Shown here in pieces: positions 18,790 through 27,304 of a stretch of DNA of 64,000 bases; the first letter of the stretch is position 1, and each line of letters starts with the position of its first letter. The stretch spans positions 62,001-126,000 of the forward strand of contig NZ_BMUC01000007.1 in NCBI RefSeq assembly GCF_014649995.1, in the 5' to 3' direction. The translations under genes and the position numbers were made by a program. The DNA comes from Streptomyces griseoflavus. GTDB lineage: Bacteria; Actinomycetota; Actinomycetes; Streptomycetales; Streptomycetaceae. The notes beneath the pieces are model-generated. The model was not told the DNA's origin. It did no database searches and worked only from the letters and a program-made list of their open reading frames with translations.

Positions 18790-19566
18790 ATGGACTTTCC
18801 GGCGTTCCCGGCCCCGACACACCCCCATCCGCACGGCGGTTGGCCCGGCAACGAGGTGGAGGAGGTGCTCTCCGCCTCCCTCGGCGTCCCCTCGGCGGGC
18901 AGCAGGATCGTGGAGGTGCTGGGCCGCAGCTTCGTCTGGGTCCCGCTGCCGAACGGCGGCGGCCCGCACAGCGGCCCCCTGGACCTGCCCACCATGGAGA
19001 TCGACGGCCAGGCCTACGTCCCCGTCTTCACCTCCGAGGAACAGCTCCGGCAGGTCGTCGGCTCCCACATGTCGTACACGATCGCGCCCGCCGTGGAGTT
19101 CGCCCGCGGTCTGCCGCCGCAGGCCGGGATCGCGGTGAACCCCGGCGGCGTGGTCGCCGTCCCGCTGCCGCCGGCGGCGGTGGCCGAACTGTGCCGGGCC
19201 GGGCACACCCCGCTGGACGGTGCCACGAGCGGCGGACGGGTCCGGCTGTTCCAGCCCGACTGGCAGGACGACCCGGTGGACTTCCTCGCCGCGGCCTCGC
19301 AGGAGTTCGAGGCCGTCGGCGTGGTGACGACCGCCCGCCGCTGTCTCGCCGCGATCGAGACGGCCGACCCGGTCCTCTTCATCGGCGTGGAACTGGCCCA
19401 CTGGGAGGGCGACGCCCGCACCCTCCCCCTGGACGCCCTGGGCCGCGCCCTCGGCCGCACCCCGGCCCCCTGGCCGGTCAACCTCATCCTGATGGACATC
19501 GCCCAGGACCCGGTGGCCGACTGGCTCCGCACCCAGGTCCGCCCCTTCTACCAGCACCAGCCGTAG
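18790..19566 (+). CDS. SseB family protein (enhanced serine sensitivity type), copy 1
   Basis: 258 residues from ATG 18790, which lies 9 bases after AGGCGG; a GTG at 18781 is an alternative. After a Pro/His-rich N-terminus the protein has VLGRSFVWVPLP, GQAYVPVFTSEEQL and GIAVNPGG, the pattern of the SseB N-terminal domain, then a C-terminal domain ending in DWLRTQVRPFYQ. In E. coli, SseB overproduction alters serine sensitivity; the biochemical role is unknown. Its position just beyond sdaA-glyA-gcv is suggestive. The second SseB-type gene follows about 290 bases downstream. Confidence 0.8.
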   Translation: MDFPAFPAPTHPHPHGGWPGNEVEEVLSASLGVPSAGSRIVEVLGRSFVWVPLPNGGGPHSGPLDLPTMEIDGQAYVPVFTSEEQLRQVVGSHMSYTIAPAVEFARGLPPQAGIAVNPGGVVAVPLPPAAVAELCRAGHTPLDGATSGGRVRLFQPDWQDDPVDFLAAASQEFEAVGVVTTARRCLAAIETADPVLFIGVELAHWEGDARTLPLDALGRALGRTPAPWPVNLILMDIAQDPVADWLRTQVRPFYQHQP

Positions 19567-19611
19567 CTTCCGGGGGGTGCGGGGGGCCCGTACCGCCACG
19601 GCTTCGTCACG

Positions 19612-19690
19612 CGGGCATCCCCAACCCCCTCAGGGGCGCGGGGAACTGCGCGAACGACCACGACGCACCCGCACCCGCCGCGCGACGCGC
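19612..19690 (+). repeat. Streptomyces dispersed intergenic repeat
   Basis: The stretch beginning near ATCCCCAACCCCCTCAGGGG and running through GCGCGGGGAACTGCGCGA into CACGACGCACCCGCAC matches a motif I recognise as recurring between genes in many Streptomyces genomes. It lies between the two SseB-type genes and can form a short hairpin around CCCCCTCAGGGG. Only one copy is seen in this window, so family membership rests on memory. No coding content is apparent. Confidence 0.5.
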
Positions 19691-19855
19691 AGCCCCGAGC
19701 CCTCCCGCCCCCCGACGCCCCCGTCAGGACACCCGGACGCCCCCGGCGCCCGCGTCGAACCCCCGGCGCCGCACGCCCCACCCCACCCGCCCGCCGGAGG
19801 CTTACGCTAGGTTCGTTGGCTCGGGCGAGGGCGTTGTACGGAGGGGCGATACAAA

Positions 19856-20644
19856 GTGAGCGCTGGCACCGCGGCGGCCGGACAGGTCGAGCACATGCTG
19901 CGCCAGGTGACGCCCGGGCGTTACGACGCCTACGAGGCGTTGCTGCGCGCCCTGGCCACCCCCTCCTCCGGCCAGGTCTGGATGCTGCTCTGGCACGGCC
20001 AGGCGGGTTCCCCCGACGCCCAGTACGGCAACATGGAGGTCGACGGCTACGGCTACGCCCCCTGCGTCACCTCCGCGCAGGAGCTGTCCGCCAGCGGCTG
20101 GAACCGGTCGTACGAGGTGGTCGACGGTCTCGAAGCGGCCCGCGCGCTCTATCCCGACCGCTACGGACTCTGGCTCAACCCGCACGCCCCGGGCGGCGGC
20201 GTCGGCATCCCCTGGCTGGACCTGCGCCGCATCGCCGGCGGCCTGGACCGCAGGCCCGCCGGACCGCTGAGACTCTCCGAACCGGCCATCGAGATCCCAC
20301 AGTTCTACGCGCTGCTCGCGCAGAACGCCCACCGCACCCCGGCCGTGCGCGCCCTGCGCCGGGCCTGGGTGCAGCCGGCGCTGGGCGCCCCGTACCTCGC
20401 CATCGGCCTGGACGTCTACGACACCTCCCCGCCCGCCGTGGACGCCGTGCGCGCGATGATGCAGCAGTCCCTCGGCGCGGTGCCGGACGGTTTGCCGGTG
20501 TCGACCGTGGCGATGTCCGACGAACACGACCCGGTCGCGATGTGGCTGCGCGCCAGCGCCCGGCCCTTCTACGACCGCGAGGCGCACGGCGCCGGCCGGC
20601 CCCCCGCCCCGGGCTACGGCTACCCGCCCGCGCACCACCGCTGA
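19856..20644 (+). CDS. SseB family protein (enhanced serine sensitivity type), copy 2
   Basis: 262 residues from GTG 19856, which follows GGAGGGG by 9 bases. The protein opens AAAGQVEHMLRQVTPGRYDAYE and contains GQVWMLLWHGQAGSPDAQYGNMEV, CVTSAQEL and, near the end, MSDEHDPVAMWLRASARPFYDRE. That ending parallels the AQDPVADWLRTQVRPFY end of the preceding protein, so the two share the SseB C-terminal domain and are probably old paralogues. The last 20 or so residues are Pro/Gly/Tyr-rich and disordered. Function is unknown beyond the family name. Confidence 0.78.
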   Translation: MSAGTAAAGQVEHMLRQVTPGRYDAYEALLRALATPSSGQVWMLLWHGQAGSPDAQYGNMEVDGYGYAPCVTSAQELSASGWNRSYEVVDGLEAARALYPDRYGLWLNPHAPGGGVGIPWLDLRRIAGGLDRRPAGPLRLSEPAIEIPQFYALLAQNAHRTPAVRALRRAWVQPALGAPYLAIGLDVYDTSPPAVDAVRAMMQQSLGAVPDGLPVSTVAMSDEHDPVAMWLRASARPFYDREAHGAGRPPAPGYGYPPAHHR

Positions 20645-20719
20645 CCGGGCCCGTCTCCGCGATCCGCCGCGCTCCACCGACCGCGCCGGCCCTCCGTACC
20701 GTGTTGACTCAGCGTCACC

Positions 20720-20738
20720 GTGTCCACCATGTGGACAC
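20720..20738. promoter_or_regulatory. Perfect palindrome, candidate operator
   Basis: GTGTCCAC, CAT, GTGGACAC: two perfect 8-base inverted arms around a 3-base centre, overlapping the region just downstream of a TTGACT hexamer at 20704-20709. The symmetry and size fit a dimeric regulator site. It is about 340 bases upstream of the transporter start and 75 bases after the second SseB gene, so its target is unclear. Confidence 0.5.
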
Positions 20739-20938
20739 ATGCACCGACATTCCACGAGCCTCGGCCTGCCGAAGGTGATTTCGCGTCAGCTTTTCGGTCA
20801 TGCGCACTCCGCGACCAACCCTTGACCCCCTGTCACCTGCGGTTTCACGCGTTCTCCACGCCACCGGGCCGTCGCTCGGGGCCTCTTGGGGGACCGCGCC
20901 ATGTGTCGTCCGGGTTAAATCTCGGCGGTGGGGCGCCT

Positions 20939-21000
20939 GAACAGTCCGATATGTCAAGTGTTCAGATCTCAGGTAGGTATCACCGCTATCCGGACTGTTC
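20939..21000. promoter_or_regulatory. Inverted repeat in the transporter leader
   Basis: GAACAGTCCG at 20939-20948 is perfectly complementary to CGGACTGTTC at 20991-21000, with ATA/TAT continuing the match after a one-base bulge. The 42-base interior also holds a TGTTCA at 20959-20964, complementary to the TGAACA at the left arm. It could be a long RNA stem-loop in the leader or paired half-sites for a regulator. It ends 75 bases before the substrate-binding protein start. Confidence 0.5.
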
Positions 21001-21075
21001 CTGACTGAGTGCGAACGTAGGTAGTGTTCGGCCGGTCAAGATGCATCCACATAGCGGACCCGGAGTGGCCCCAAT

Positions 21076-22746
21076 ATGCGCATAACCAAGTCCCGAGTCG
21101 CTCGGGCGATCACGGCCGCGGTGGCGGTCGGTCTGATCGCCACGGGCTGCTCCAGCGAACGGGACGCTGACAACGAGAGCGGCGGCGACAAGGACACGTT
21201 CGTCTTCGCCGGTGCCGGAGACCCGGGTTCCCTGGACCCTGCCCTCGCGAGCGACGGTGAAACCTTCCGTGTGACGCGTCAGGCCTTCGAGGCCCTGCTC
21301 GAGCACGAGTCCGGCGGCACCAAGCTGGTCGGCGGCCTCGCCGAGACCTGGTCGAGCAACGACCAGGGCACCGTCTGGACCTTCAACCTCCGCAAGAACG
21401 TGAAGTTCCACGACGGCGAGGCGTTCAACGCCGCGGCCGTGTGCGCCAACTACGACCACTGGTTCAACTGGACGGGCACCTACCAGTCCAGCGCGGTCTC
21501 CTACTACTGGCAGACCATCATGGGCGGGTTCGCGAAGAACGAGGACGCCGAGGCGCCCGAGGCGAACTACAAGTCCTGCACCGCCAAGGACGAGAACACC
21601 GCCGTCATCGAGGTCAAGAACCCCTCCGCGAACCTCCCCGGCGGCTTCTCCCTCAACGCCCTCGCGATCCACTCGCCGAAGGCCATCGAGGCGTACAAGA
21701 AGCAGGACGCGTCCGCCAAGGGCGACGCCATCACGTACCCCAAGTACAGCCAGGAGGCCGGCACGGTCGCCGGCACCGGCCCGTACAAGATCACGAAGTG
21801 GAACAAGGGCAACAAGGAAGTCACCCTTGAGCGCTTCGACGACTACTGGGGCGAGAAGGCGAAGATCAAGAACCTGGTCTTCCGCACCATCGACACCGAA
21901 GAGGGCCGCCGCCAGGCGCTCCAGGCCGGTGACATCGACGGCTACGACCTCGTGGCCCCGGCCGACGTCCAGACCCTCGAGAAGGAGGGCTACGTCGTCC
22001 CGACCCGTGGCGTCTTCAACCTCTTCTACGTCGGCATGAGCCAGTCGGCCAACCCGGCGCTCAAGAAGAAGGAAGTCCGCCAGGCGATCGCGCAGGCGAT
22101 CGACAAGGAGAACCTGGTCAAGACCCAGCTGCCCGAGGGTGGCAAGGTCGCCGACCAGTTCATGCCGGACACGATCGCGGGCTACTCCAAGAACGTCACG
22201 AAGTACCCGTTCGACACGGCCGCGGCCAAGGGTCTCCTCAAGAAGGCCGGTGAGGAGAAGCTCAAGATCGAGTTCTGCTACCCGACCGAGGTCACCCGCC
22301 CGTACATGCCTGCTCCGCAGGACCTGTTCGAGCTGATGAAGGCCGACCTGGAGAAGGCCGGCATCACCGTCACGCCGAAGGCCATGAAGTGGGCCCCGGA
22401 CTACCTGGACGCCACCGAGGCGGGCTCCTGCGCCCTGCACATGCTCGGCTGGACCGGTGACTTCAACGACGGCTACAACTTCATCGGCACCTGGTTCGCC
22501 GGGTTCGACAAGCAGTGGGGCTTCAAGGACCAGAAGGTCTTCGACGCCGTGAACGCCGGCTCGAAGATGGGCAAGGCCGAGGAGCGCACGGCCGCCTACG
22601 AGAAGGCCAACGAGGTCATCATGGACTACCTCCCGGGTGTCCCGATCTCCGCCTCTCCGCCGGCCATCGCCTTCGCCAAGAACGTGAACCCGCCGAACGT
22701 CTCCCCGCTGACGCAGGAGGTCTTCGCCGAGGCCTCGTTCAAGTAG
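21076..22746 (+). CDS. ABC transporter substrate-binding lipoprotein (oligopeptide/dipeptide family)
   Basis: 556 residues. The N-terminus is a lipoprotein signal: positive MRITKSRVAR, hydrophobic core, then IATGC lipobox and a Ser/Asp/Gly-rich linker. The mature part is a family 5 solute-binding protein, with GDPGSLDPALASDGE, LAETWSSNDQGTVWTFNLRKNVKFHDGE and GTGPYKITKWN. It should sit outside the membrane and deliver oligopeptides to the permeases encoded next. It heads a five-gene operon with two permeases and two ATPases, the standard Opp/Dpp layout. A strong hairpin lies between it and the first permease gene. The exact substrate cannot be inferred. Confidence 0.93.
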   Translation: MRITKSRVARAITAAVAVGLIATGCSSERDADNESGGDKDTFVFAGAGDPGSLDPALASDGETFRVTRQAFEALLEHESGGTKLVGGLAETWSSNDQGTVWTFNLRKNVKFHDGEAFNAAAVCANYDHWFNWTGTYQSSAVSYYWQTIMGGFAKNEDAEAPEANYKSCTAKDENTAVIEVKNPSANLPGGFSLNALAIHSPKAIEAYKKQDASAKGDAITYPKYSQEAGTVAGTGPYKITKWNKGNKEVTLERFDDYWGEKAKIKNLVFRTIDTEEGRRQALQAGDIDGYDLVAPADVQTLEKEGYVVPTRGVFNLFYVGMSQSANPALKKKEVRQAIAQAIDKENLVKTQLPEGGKVADQFMPDTIAGYSKNVTKYPFDTAAAKGLLKKAGEEKLKIEFCYPTEVTRPYMPAPQDLFELMKADLEKAGITVTPKAMKWAPDYLDATEAGSCALHMLGWTGDFNDGYNFIGTWFAGFDKQWGFKDQKVFDAVNAGSKMGKAEERTAAYEKANEVIMDYLPGVPISASPPAIAFAKNVNPPNVSPLTQEVFAEASFK

Positions 22747-22782
22747 GCGCCTGACCGGCACCGACAAACCCAACGGGGGGGT

Positions 22783-22815
22783 CCGCCCGGCCGCCGCAAC
22801 TCGGCGGCCGGGCGG
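22783..22815 (+). terminator. Intercistronic hairpin after the substrate-binding gene
   Basis: CCGCCCGGCCGCCG at 22783-22796 pairs perfectly over 14 bases with CGGCGGCCGGGCGG at 22802-22815, with a 5-base loop. There is no U-tract. It lies 37 bases after the substrate-binding protein stop and about 40 bases before the first permease start. Such hairpins commonly protect or partly terminate the upstream message, so the binding protein is made in excess over the membrane parts. Confidence 0.75.
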
Positions 22816-22857
22816 GTCCATTCATGTAAGACATCACGCAAGAAAGGGGCATGCGGG

Positions 22858-23862
22858 GTGCTGCGTCTCGTCGTACGAAGACTGCTCCAGCTCATACCCA
22901 CGCTGCTCGGCCTGTCGGTTCTTCTCTTCCTCTGGCTCGACCGGCTGCCCGGCGGACCCGCCTCAGCGATCCTGGGGGAAAAGGCCACCGAGGCCGAAGT
23001 GGCGCGCATCAACCGTGCGCTCGGGCTGGACCAGCCCGTCTACGTTCAGTACTGGCGCTTCCTGAAGCGCATCTTCGAACTCGACCTGGGCACCTCCACC
23101 CAGACCGGGCAGCCGGTGTGGGACGAGTTCACCCAGCGTTTCCCCGCGACCGTGGAGCTGTCCCTGCTCGCGATCCTGCTGGCTGTGGTCGTCGGTGTCC
23201 CGCTCGGCTACTTCGCCGCCCGCAAGCGCGGCGGCTGGCTCGACGTCAGCGCGGTCTCCGGCTCGCTCGTCGGCATCTGCATCCCGGTCTTCTTCCTGGC
23301 ACTGATCCTCAAGCAGATCTTCGCCGTGAACCTCGGCCTGTTCCCCACCTACGGACGCCAGGAAACCGGCATCAACGCCACGGACGTCACGGGCTTCGCC
23401 GTCCTGGACGGCATCCTCACCGGCGAACTCGACGCGGCAGCGAACGCACTCCACCACCTGATCCTGCCGTCGGTCGCGCTGGCCACCATTCCGCTCGCCG
23501 TCATCGTGCGCATGACGCGCGCCAGCGTGCTCGAAGTGCAGGACGAGGACTACGTCCGCACCGCCGAGGCCAAGGGCCTCAAGCGCAGTGTCGTCCGCAG
23601 CCGGCACGTGATGCGCAACGCCCTGCTCCCCGTCATCACGGCGGTCGGCCTGCTCACCGGCTCCCTGCTGTCGGGCGCGGTCCTGACCGAGTCCGTGTTC
23701 TCCTTCGGTGGCATCGGCTCCTTCATCCGGCAGGCGATCGACGGCCGTGACTACCCCGTGCTCGTCGGGTTCATCATGTTCATCGCGCTGATATACGTCC
23801 TGATCAACTTGCTGGTGGACCTGGCGTACAGCCTCATCGACCCGAGAGTGCGGGTGCACTAA
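22858..23862 (+). CDS. Oligopeptide ABC transporter permease (DppB/OppB type)
   Basis: 334-residue integral membrane protein starting from GTG 22858, 8 bases after AAGGGG. The N-terminal segment RRLLQLIPTLLGLSVLLFL is the first membrane helix, followed by the family pattern GLDQPVYVQYWRFL. The EAA-loop region includes RTAEAKGLKRSVVRSRHVMRNALLPVI, which contacts the ATPase, and the end has SLIDPRVRVH. It shares a TAATG junction with the next permease gene, indicating translational coupling. Confidence 0.94.
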   Translation: MLRLVVRRLLQLIPTLLGLSVLLFLWLDRLPGGPASAILGEKATEAEVARINRALGLDQPVYVQYWRFLKRIFELDLGTSTQTGQPVWDEFTQRFPATVELSLLAILLAVVVGVPLGYFAARKRGGWLDVSAVSGSLVGICIPVFFLALILKQIFAVNLGLFPTYGRQETGINATDVTGFAVLDGILTGELDAAANALHHLILPSVALATIPLAVIVRMTRASVLEVQDEDYVRTAEAKGLKRSVVRSRHVMRNALLPVITAVGLLTGSLLSGAVLTESVFSFGGIGSFIRQAIDGRDYPVLVGFIMFIALIYVLINLLVDLAYSLIDPRVRVH

Positions 23863-24824
23863 TGAGCGTCGCCACCAAGACCGACAAGATCCAGCGCCTC
23901 GCCGAACTGGCCGCGACCAAGGAGACCAGCACCGGCGACAGCCTGTGGCGGGAGGCGTTCCGCCGCCTCAAGCGCAGCAAGATGGCGATCGTCGGCGCGG
24001 TCGTCATCGCCCTGTTCATCCTTCTCGCGATCGTCGGCCCCTACATCGCGCCGTACTCCCCGACCGCGCAGACCTGGCGCGGCGAGGTCTTCCCCAACCG
24101 GGGAGAGTTCGTCGGCATGCGCCCCGAGAACTGGTTCGGACTGGACCACCTCGGCCGGGACCTGTTCTCCCGCTTCCTGGTCGGCGCCCGCCAGACGCTG
24201 CTCGTCGGTGTCGTCGCCACGCTGATCGGTCTGACCATCGGCTTCCTGGTCGGCGGCCTGGCCGGCGCCTTCGCCACCCTCGGTGGCGAGCGGGGCAAGC
24301 GCGTCGACTCCGTCATCATGCGGTTCATCGACATCATGCTGGCGATGCCCTCGCTGCTGCTGGCCGTGTCGATCGCCGCCGTCATGGGGCAGTCGCTGAC
24401 CACGGTGATGATCGCCGTGGGTGTCGTGCAGATCCCGGTGTTCGCCCGGCTGCTGCGCGGCTCCATGCTGGTCCAGGGCAGCTCCGACTACGTGCTGGCC
24501 GCCCAGTCCCTCGGTGTGCGCAAGCGGCGCATCGTGGTCTCGCAGATCATCCCCAACTCGCTCAGCCCGGTGATCGTGCAGGCCACGCTCTCCCTGGCCA
24601 CGGCGATCATCGAGGCCGCCGCCCTGTCCTACCTGGGCCTCGGCAACCCCGACCCGGCCATCCCGGAGTGGGGCGTCATGCTCACCCAGGCGCAGCGCTT
24701 CTTCGACAGCGGCGCGCCCATGATGGCGGTCTACCCCGCCGTCGGCATCATCATCACCGCCCTCGGCTTCACCCTCCTCGGCGAGGCCATGCGGGAAGCC
24801 CTCGACCCGAAGCTGAGGGGCTGA
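23862..24824 (+). CDS. Oligopeptide ABC transporter permease (DppC/OppC type)
   Basis: 320 residues, ATG overlapping the previous stop by one base. A cytoplasmic N-terminal tail is followed by WREAFRRLKRSKMAIVG and the first helix, then YIAPYSPTAQTW and WFGLDHLGRDLFSR, the DppC/OppC signature. The ATPase-contact loop contains SLGVRKRRIVVSQIIPNSLSPVI. Ends REALDPKLRG. With the preceding protein it should form the transmembrane channel. Confidence 0.94.
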   Translation: MSVATKTDKIQRLAELAATKETSTGDSLWREAFRRLKRSKMAIVGAVVIALFILLAIVGPYIAPYSPTAQTWRGEVFPNRGEFVGMRPENWFGLDHLGRDLFSRFLVGARQTLLVGVVATLIGLTIGFLVGGLAGAFATLGGERGKRVDSVIMRFIDIMLAMPSLLLAVSIAAVMGQSLTTVMIAVGVVQIPVFARLLRGSMLVQGSSDYVLAAQSLGVRKRRIVVSQIIPNSLSPVIVQATLSLATAIIEAAALSYLGLGNPDPAIPEWGVMLTQAQRFFDSGAPMMAVYPAVGIIITALGFTLLGEAMREALDPKLRG

Positions 24825-24830
24825 ACCACC

Positions 24831-25832
24831 ATGTCTCTGCTCTCTGTCGACGAACTGACCGTCACCTTCGGTGGCGTCGGCCGCAAGGAGTCCCGGGCGG
24901 TCGACGGGGTCTCCTTCGAGGTGGACCAGGGCCAGGTCGTGGGCCTGGTCGGCGAGTCCGGCTGCGGCAAGTCCGTCACCTCGCTCGCCCTGATGGGCCT
25001 GCTGCCCCACAAGGGCGTCAAGGTCGGCGGGCGTGCCGAATTCGACGGCACCGACCTGTTCACCATGAGCCCGTCCGCCCGCCGCGACCTGCGCGGCAGC
25101 CAGATGGCGATGATCTTCCAGGACCCGCTGTCCTCCCTCAACCCGGTCGTGCCGGTCGGGGTGCAGGTCACCGAGATCCTGGAGCGCCACCGCGGGATGA
25201 AGGGGGAGGCCGCCCGCAAGGAGGCCGCCCACCTGCTGGACCGGGTCGGCATCCCCGACCCGACCCGCAGGCTCAAGGAGTTCCCGCACCAGCTCTCCGG
25301 CGGTATGCGCCAGCGCGCGCTCATCGCCATGGCCGTGGCCTGCGCTCCCAGCCTGCTCATCGCCGACGAGCCCACCACGGCGCTCGACGTGACGATCCAG
25401 GCGCAGATCCTGGAACTGCTCAAGGAGCTCGTGGACCAGGAGGGCACCGCCCTGCTGATGATCACCCACGACCTCGGTGTGGTCGCCGGTCTCTGCGACC
25501 AGGTCAACGTGCTCTACGCGGGCAAGGTCGTGGAGTCCGCCGGGCGCCGCGAGCTGTTCGCCCACCCCACCCACCCCTACGCGCACGGACTGCTGGGGTC
25601 CATCCCGCGTCTCGACTCGCCCCGAGGCGAGGCGCTCAAGCCCATCCGCGGCTCCATCAACGACCGCATCGCCTGGGCCGACGGCTGCGCCTTCGCACCC
25701 CGCTGCGACCGGTACGAGATGGGCTGCCTGACCGGCACCCCGCCGCTCACCGAGCCGCGCGCCGCCGGTCATGAGGTGCGGTGCGTCCATCCCGTACTCG
25801 ACGACGCGAAGGCCGAGGAGGTCCCCGCATGA
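24831..25832 (+). CDS. Oligopeptide ABC transporter ATP-binding protein (DppD/OppD type)
   Basis: 333 residues. Walker A GESGCGKSVTSLALMGLL, Q-loop FQDPLSSLNPV, signature HQLSGGMRQRALIAMA, Walker B LLIADEPTTALDVT and H-loop ITHDLGVVAG are all intact. The C-terminal oligopeptide-transporter extension has the Cys pattern GCAFAPRCDRYEMGC; in DppD/OppD proteins such cysteines may bind an iron-sulfur cluster. The start ATG is 6 bases after the previous stop with GAGGGG upstream. Its stop overlaps the next gene's ATG. Confidence 0.95.
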   Translation: MSLLSVDELTVTFGGVGRKESRAVDGVSFEVDQGQVVGLVGESGCGKSVTSLALMGLLPHKGVKVGGRAEFDGTDLFTMSPSARRDLRGSQMAMIFQDPLSSLNPVVPVGVQVTEILERHRGMKGEAARKEAAHLLDRVGIPDPTRRLKEFPHQLSGGMRQRALIAMAVACAPSLLIADEPTTALDVTIQAQILELLKELVDQEGTALLMITHDLGVVAGLCDQVNVLYAGKVVESAGRRELFAHPTHPYAHGLLGSIPRLDSPRGEALKPIRGSINDRIAWADGCAFAPRCDRYEMGCLTGTPPLTEPRAAGHEVRCVHPVLDDAKAEEVPA

Positions 25833-27208
25833 GCCTGCTCGAACTGGACGGCGTCAAGGTCCACTTCCCCATCAAGAAGGGTGTCCTGTTCGACCGCACG
25901 GTCGGCCACGTCTACGCCGTGGACGGGATCTCCCTGAAGGTCGAGGCGGGCCAGACCTACGGCCTGGTCGGTGAGTCGGGCTGCGGCAAGACCACCCTCG
26001 GCCGGTCCGTGCTGCGGCTGGTCGACATCACCGAGGGTTCCGTCGTCCTCGACGGGACCGACCTGGCGAAGCTGCCGGGCGAGGAGATGCGCCGCTTCCG
26101 GCGCCGGCTCCAGATGGTCTTCCAGGACCCGCTGGGCTCGCTCAACCCCCGGCAGAACATCGAGTCGATCCTGTCCGAGGGCATGGTCGCCCACGGCATC
26201 GGCAAGGACCAGGAGGAGCGCCGGGAGAAGATCAAGTCGATCCTGGACAAGGTCGGCCTGCCCTCCAACGCGCTCGCCCGCTACCCGCACGAGTTCTCCG
26301 GCGGCCAGCGCCAGCGCATCGGCATCGCCCGCGCGCTGGTCCTCGAACCCGACGTGATCATCTGCGACGAGCCGGTCTCCGCGCTCGACGTGTCGGTCCA
26401 GGCCCAGGTCATCAACCTGCTGGAGGAACTCCAGGAGGAACTCGGCCTGACCTACCTGGTCATCGCCCACGACCTCGCGGTGGTCCGGCACATCTCCGAC
26501 GTCATCGGCGTGATGTACCTGGGCTCACTCGTCGAGGAGGCGCCGAGCGACGCGCTCTACGCCGAGCCGAAGCACCCGTACACCAAGGCCCTGATGTCGG
26601 CCGTGCCGGTGCCGGACCCCGAGGTGGAGGACCAGCGCGAGCGCATCCTGCTCGTCGGTGACCTGCCCTCCCCGGCGAACCCGCCGAGCGGCTGCCGTTT
26701 CCACACCCGGTGCCCGTGGGCCCAGGCCGAGCGGTGCTCGACCGAACGCCCCGAGCTGCGGGACGTCGGCGGCGGTCACCGGGTGGCGTGCCACTTCGCC
26801 GAGGAGATCGCGGCCGGGACGCTGAAGCTGACCGCCGGCGAGGTCGTGTCGGCCACGCGTGAGGGAGTGGAGGACGCCCCGCCGACGCTGCCGGAGCAGG
26901 CCGAGCGGGCGGAGGCCGCCGTCGCGGAGGCCGAGGAGGCCGAGGAGGCCGAGAAGGCGGTGAAGGCCGAGAAGGCGGACACCGTCGAGGCGGCCGACGC
27001 GCCCGAGAAGGCGGACACGGCCGAGGAGAAGGCCGCGGAGCCCCTCGAGGCCGGCAAGGCCGCCGAGCCCGAGCCCCGCAAGGCCGTGACGACCGAGAAG
27101 GACGCCACGACCGAGAAGGACGCCAAGGACGCGAAGGACGCGAAGGACGCCGAGGCCGAGAAGGCCGCCGAGGCCGGGAAGGCTGAGAAGGCCGACGAAG
27201 CCGTATAG
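25829..27208 (+). CDS. Oligopeptide ABC transporter ATP-binding protein (DppF/OppF type) with charged C-terminal tail
   Basis: 459 residues from ATG 25829, which overlaps the previous stop (ATGA). The ATPase core is complete: GESGCGKTTLGRSVLRL, FQDPLGSLNPRQNI, HEFSGGQRQRIGIARAL, IICDEPVSALDVSVQ and IAHDLAVVRHI, then the extension with GCRFHTRCPWAQAERC. OppF proteins usually stop soon after residue 340. Here about 110 more residues follow, almost only Ala, Glu, Lys, Asp and Thr with repeats such as AEEAEEAEKA and KDAKDAKDA. The tail reads as a disordered or helical charged segment; its role is unknown. It is the last gene of the operon. Confidence 0.93.
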   Translation: MSLLELDGVKVHFPIKKGVLFDRTVGHVYAVDGISLKVEAGQTYGLVGESGCGKTTLGRSVLRLVDITEGSVVLDGTDLAKLPGEEMRRFRRRLQMVFQDPLGSLNPRQNIESILSEGMVAHGIGKDQEERREKIKSILDKVGLPSNALARYPHEFSGGQRQRIGIARALVLEPDVIICDEPVSALDVSVQAQVINLLEELQEELGLTYLVIAHDLAVVRHISDVIGVMYLGSLVEEAPSDALYAEPKHPYTKALMSAVPVPDPEVEDQRERILLVGDLPSPANPPSGCRFHTRCPWAQAERCSTERPELRDVGGGHRVACHFAEEIAAGTLKLTAGEVVSATREGVEDAPPTLPEQAERAEAAVAEAEEAEEAEKAVKAEKADTVEAADAPEKADTAEEKAAEPLEAGKAAEPEPRKAVTTEKDATTEKDAKDAKDAKDAEAEKAAEAGKAEKADEAV

Positions 27209-27249
27209 CCCGTCCGTCCGCTGTCTCGCTGGAGACAGCAAGCTCACAG

Positions 27250-27282
27250 CGCCCCTCGCCTTCTATTGCAAGGCGAGGGGTG
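27250..27282. terminator. Terminator-like hairpin after the peptide transporter operon
   Basis: CGCCCCTCGCCTT at 27250-27262 pairs with AAGGCGAGGGGTG at 27270-27282 over 13 positions (one G-T wobble) with a 7-base loop. It follows the ATPase stop by about 40 bases and precedes the membrane protein gene by about 20. It probably ends the transporter mRNA; the right arm might also act in the leader of the next gene. Confidence 0.75.
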
Positions 27283-27304
27283 CTTGCTGAGTAAGAATGT
27301 ACGG

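Larger units (their letters stand above)
20645..21075 (+). promoter_or_regulatory. Long regulatory gap before the peptide transporter operon
   Basis: About 430 bases without a credible gene. It contains a perfect 8-base palindrome near 20720-20738 and a large inverted repeat at 20939-21000, both listed separately, plus a TTGACT at 20704-20709 that could be a -35 element. The AT-richer stretch at 20915-21000 sits 75-160 bases before the transporter start and is the likely promoter and leader region. No clear Shine-Dalgarno sequence other than the GGAG at about 21061-21064 precedes ATG 21076. Confidence 0.6.
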
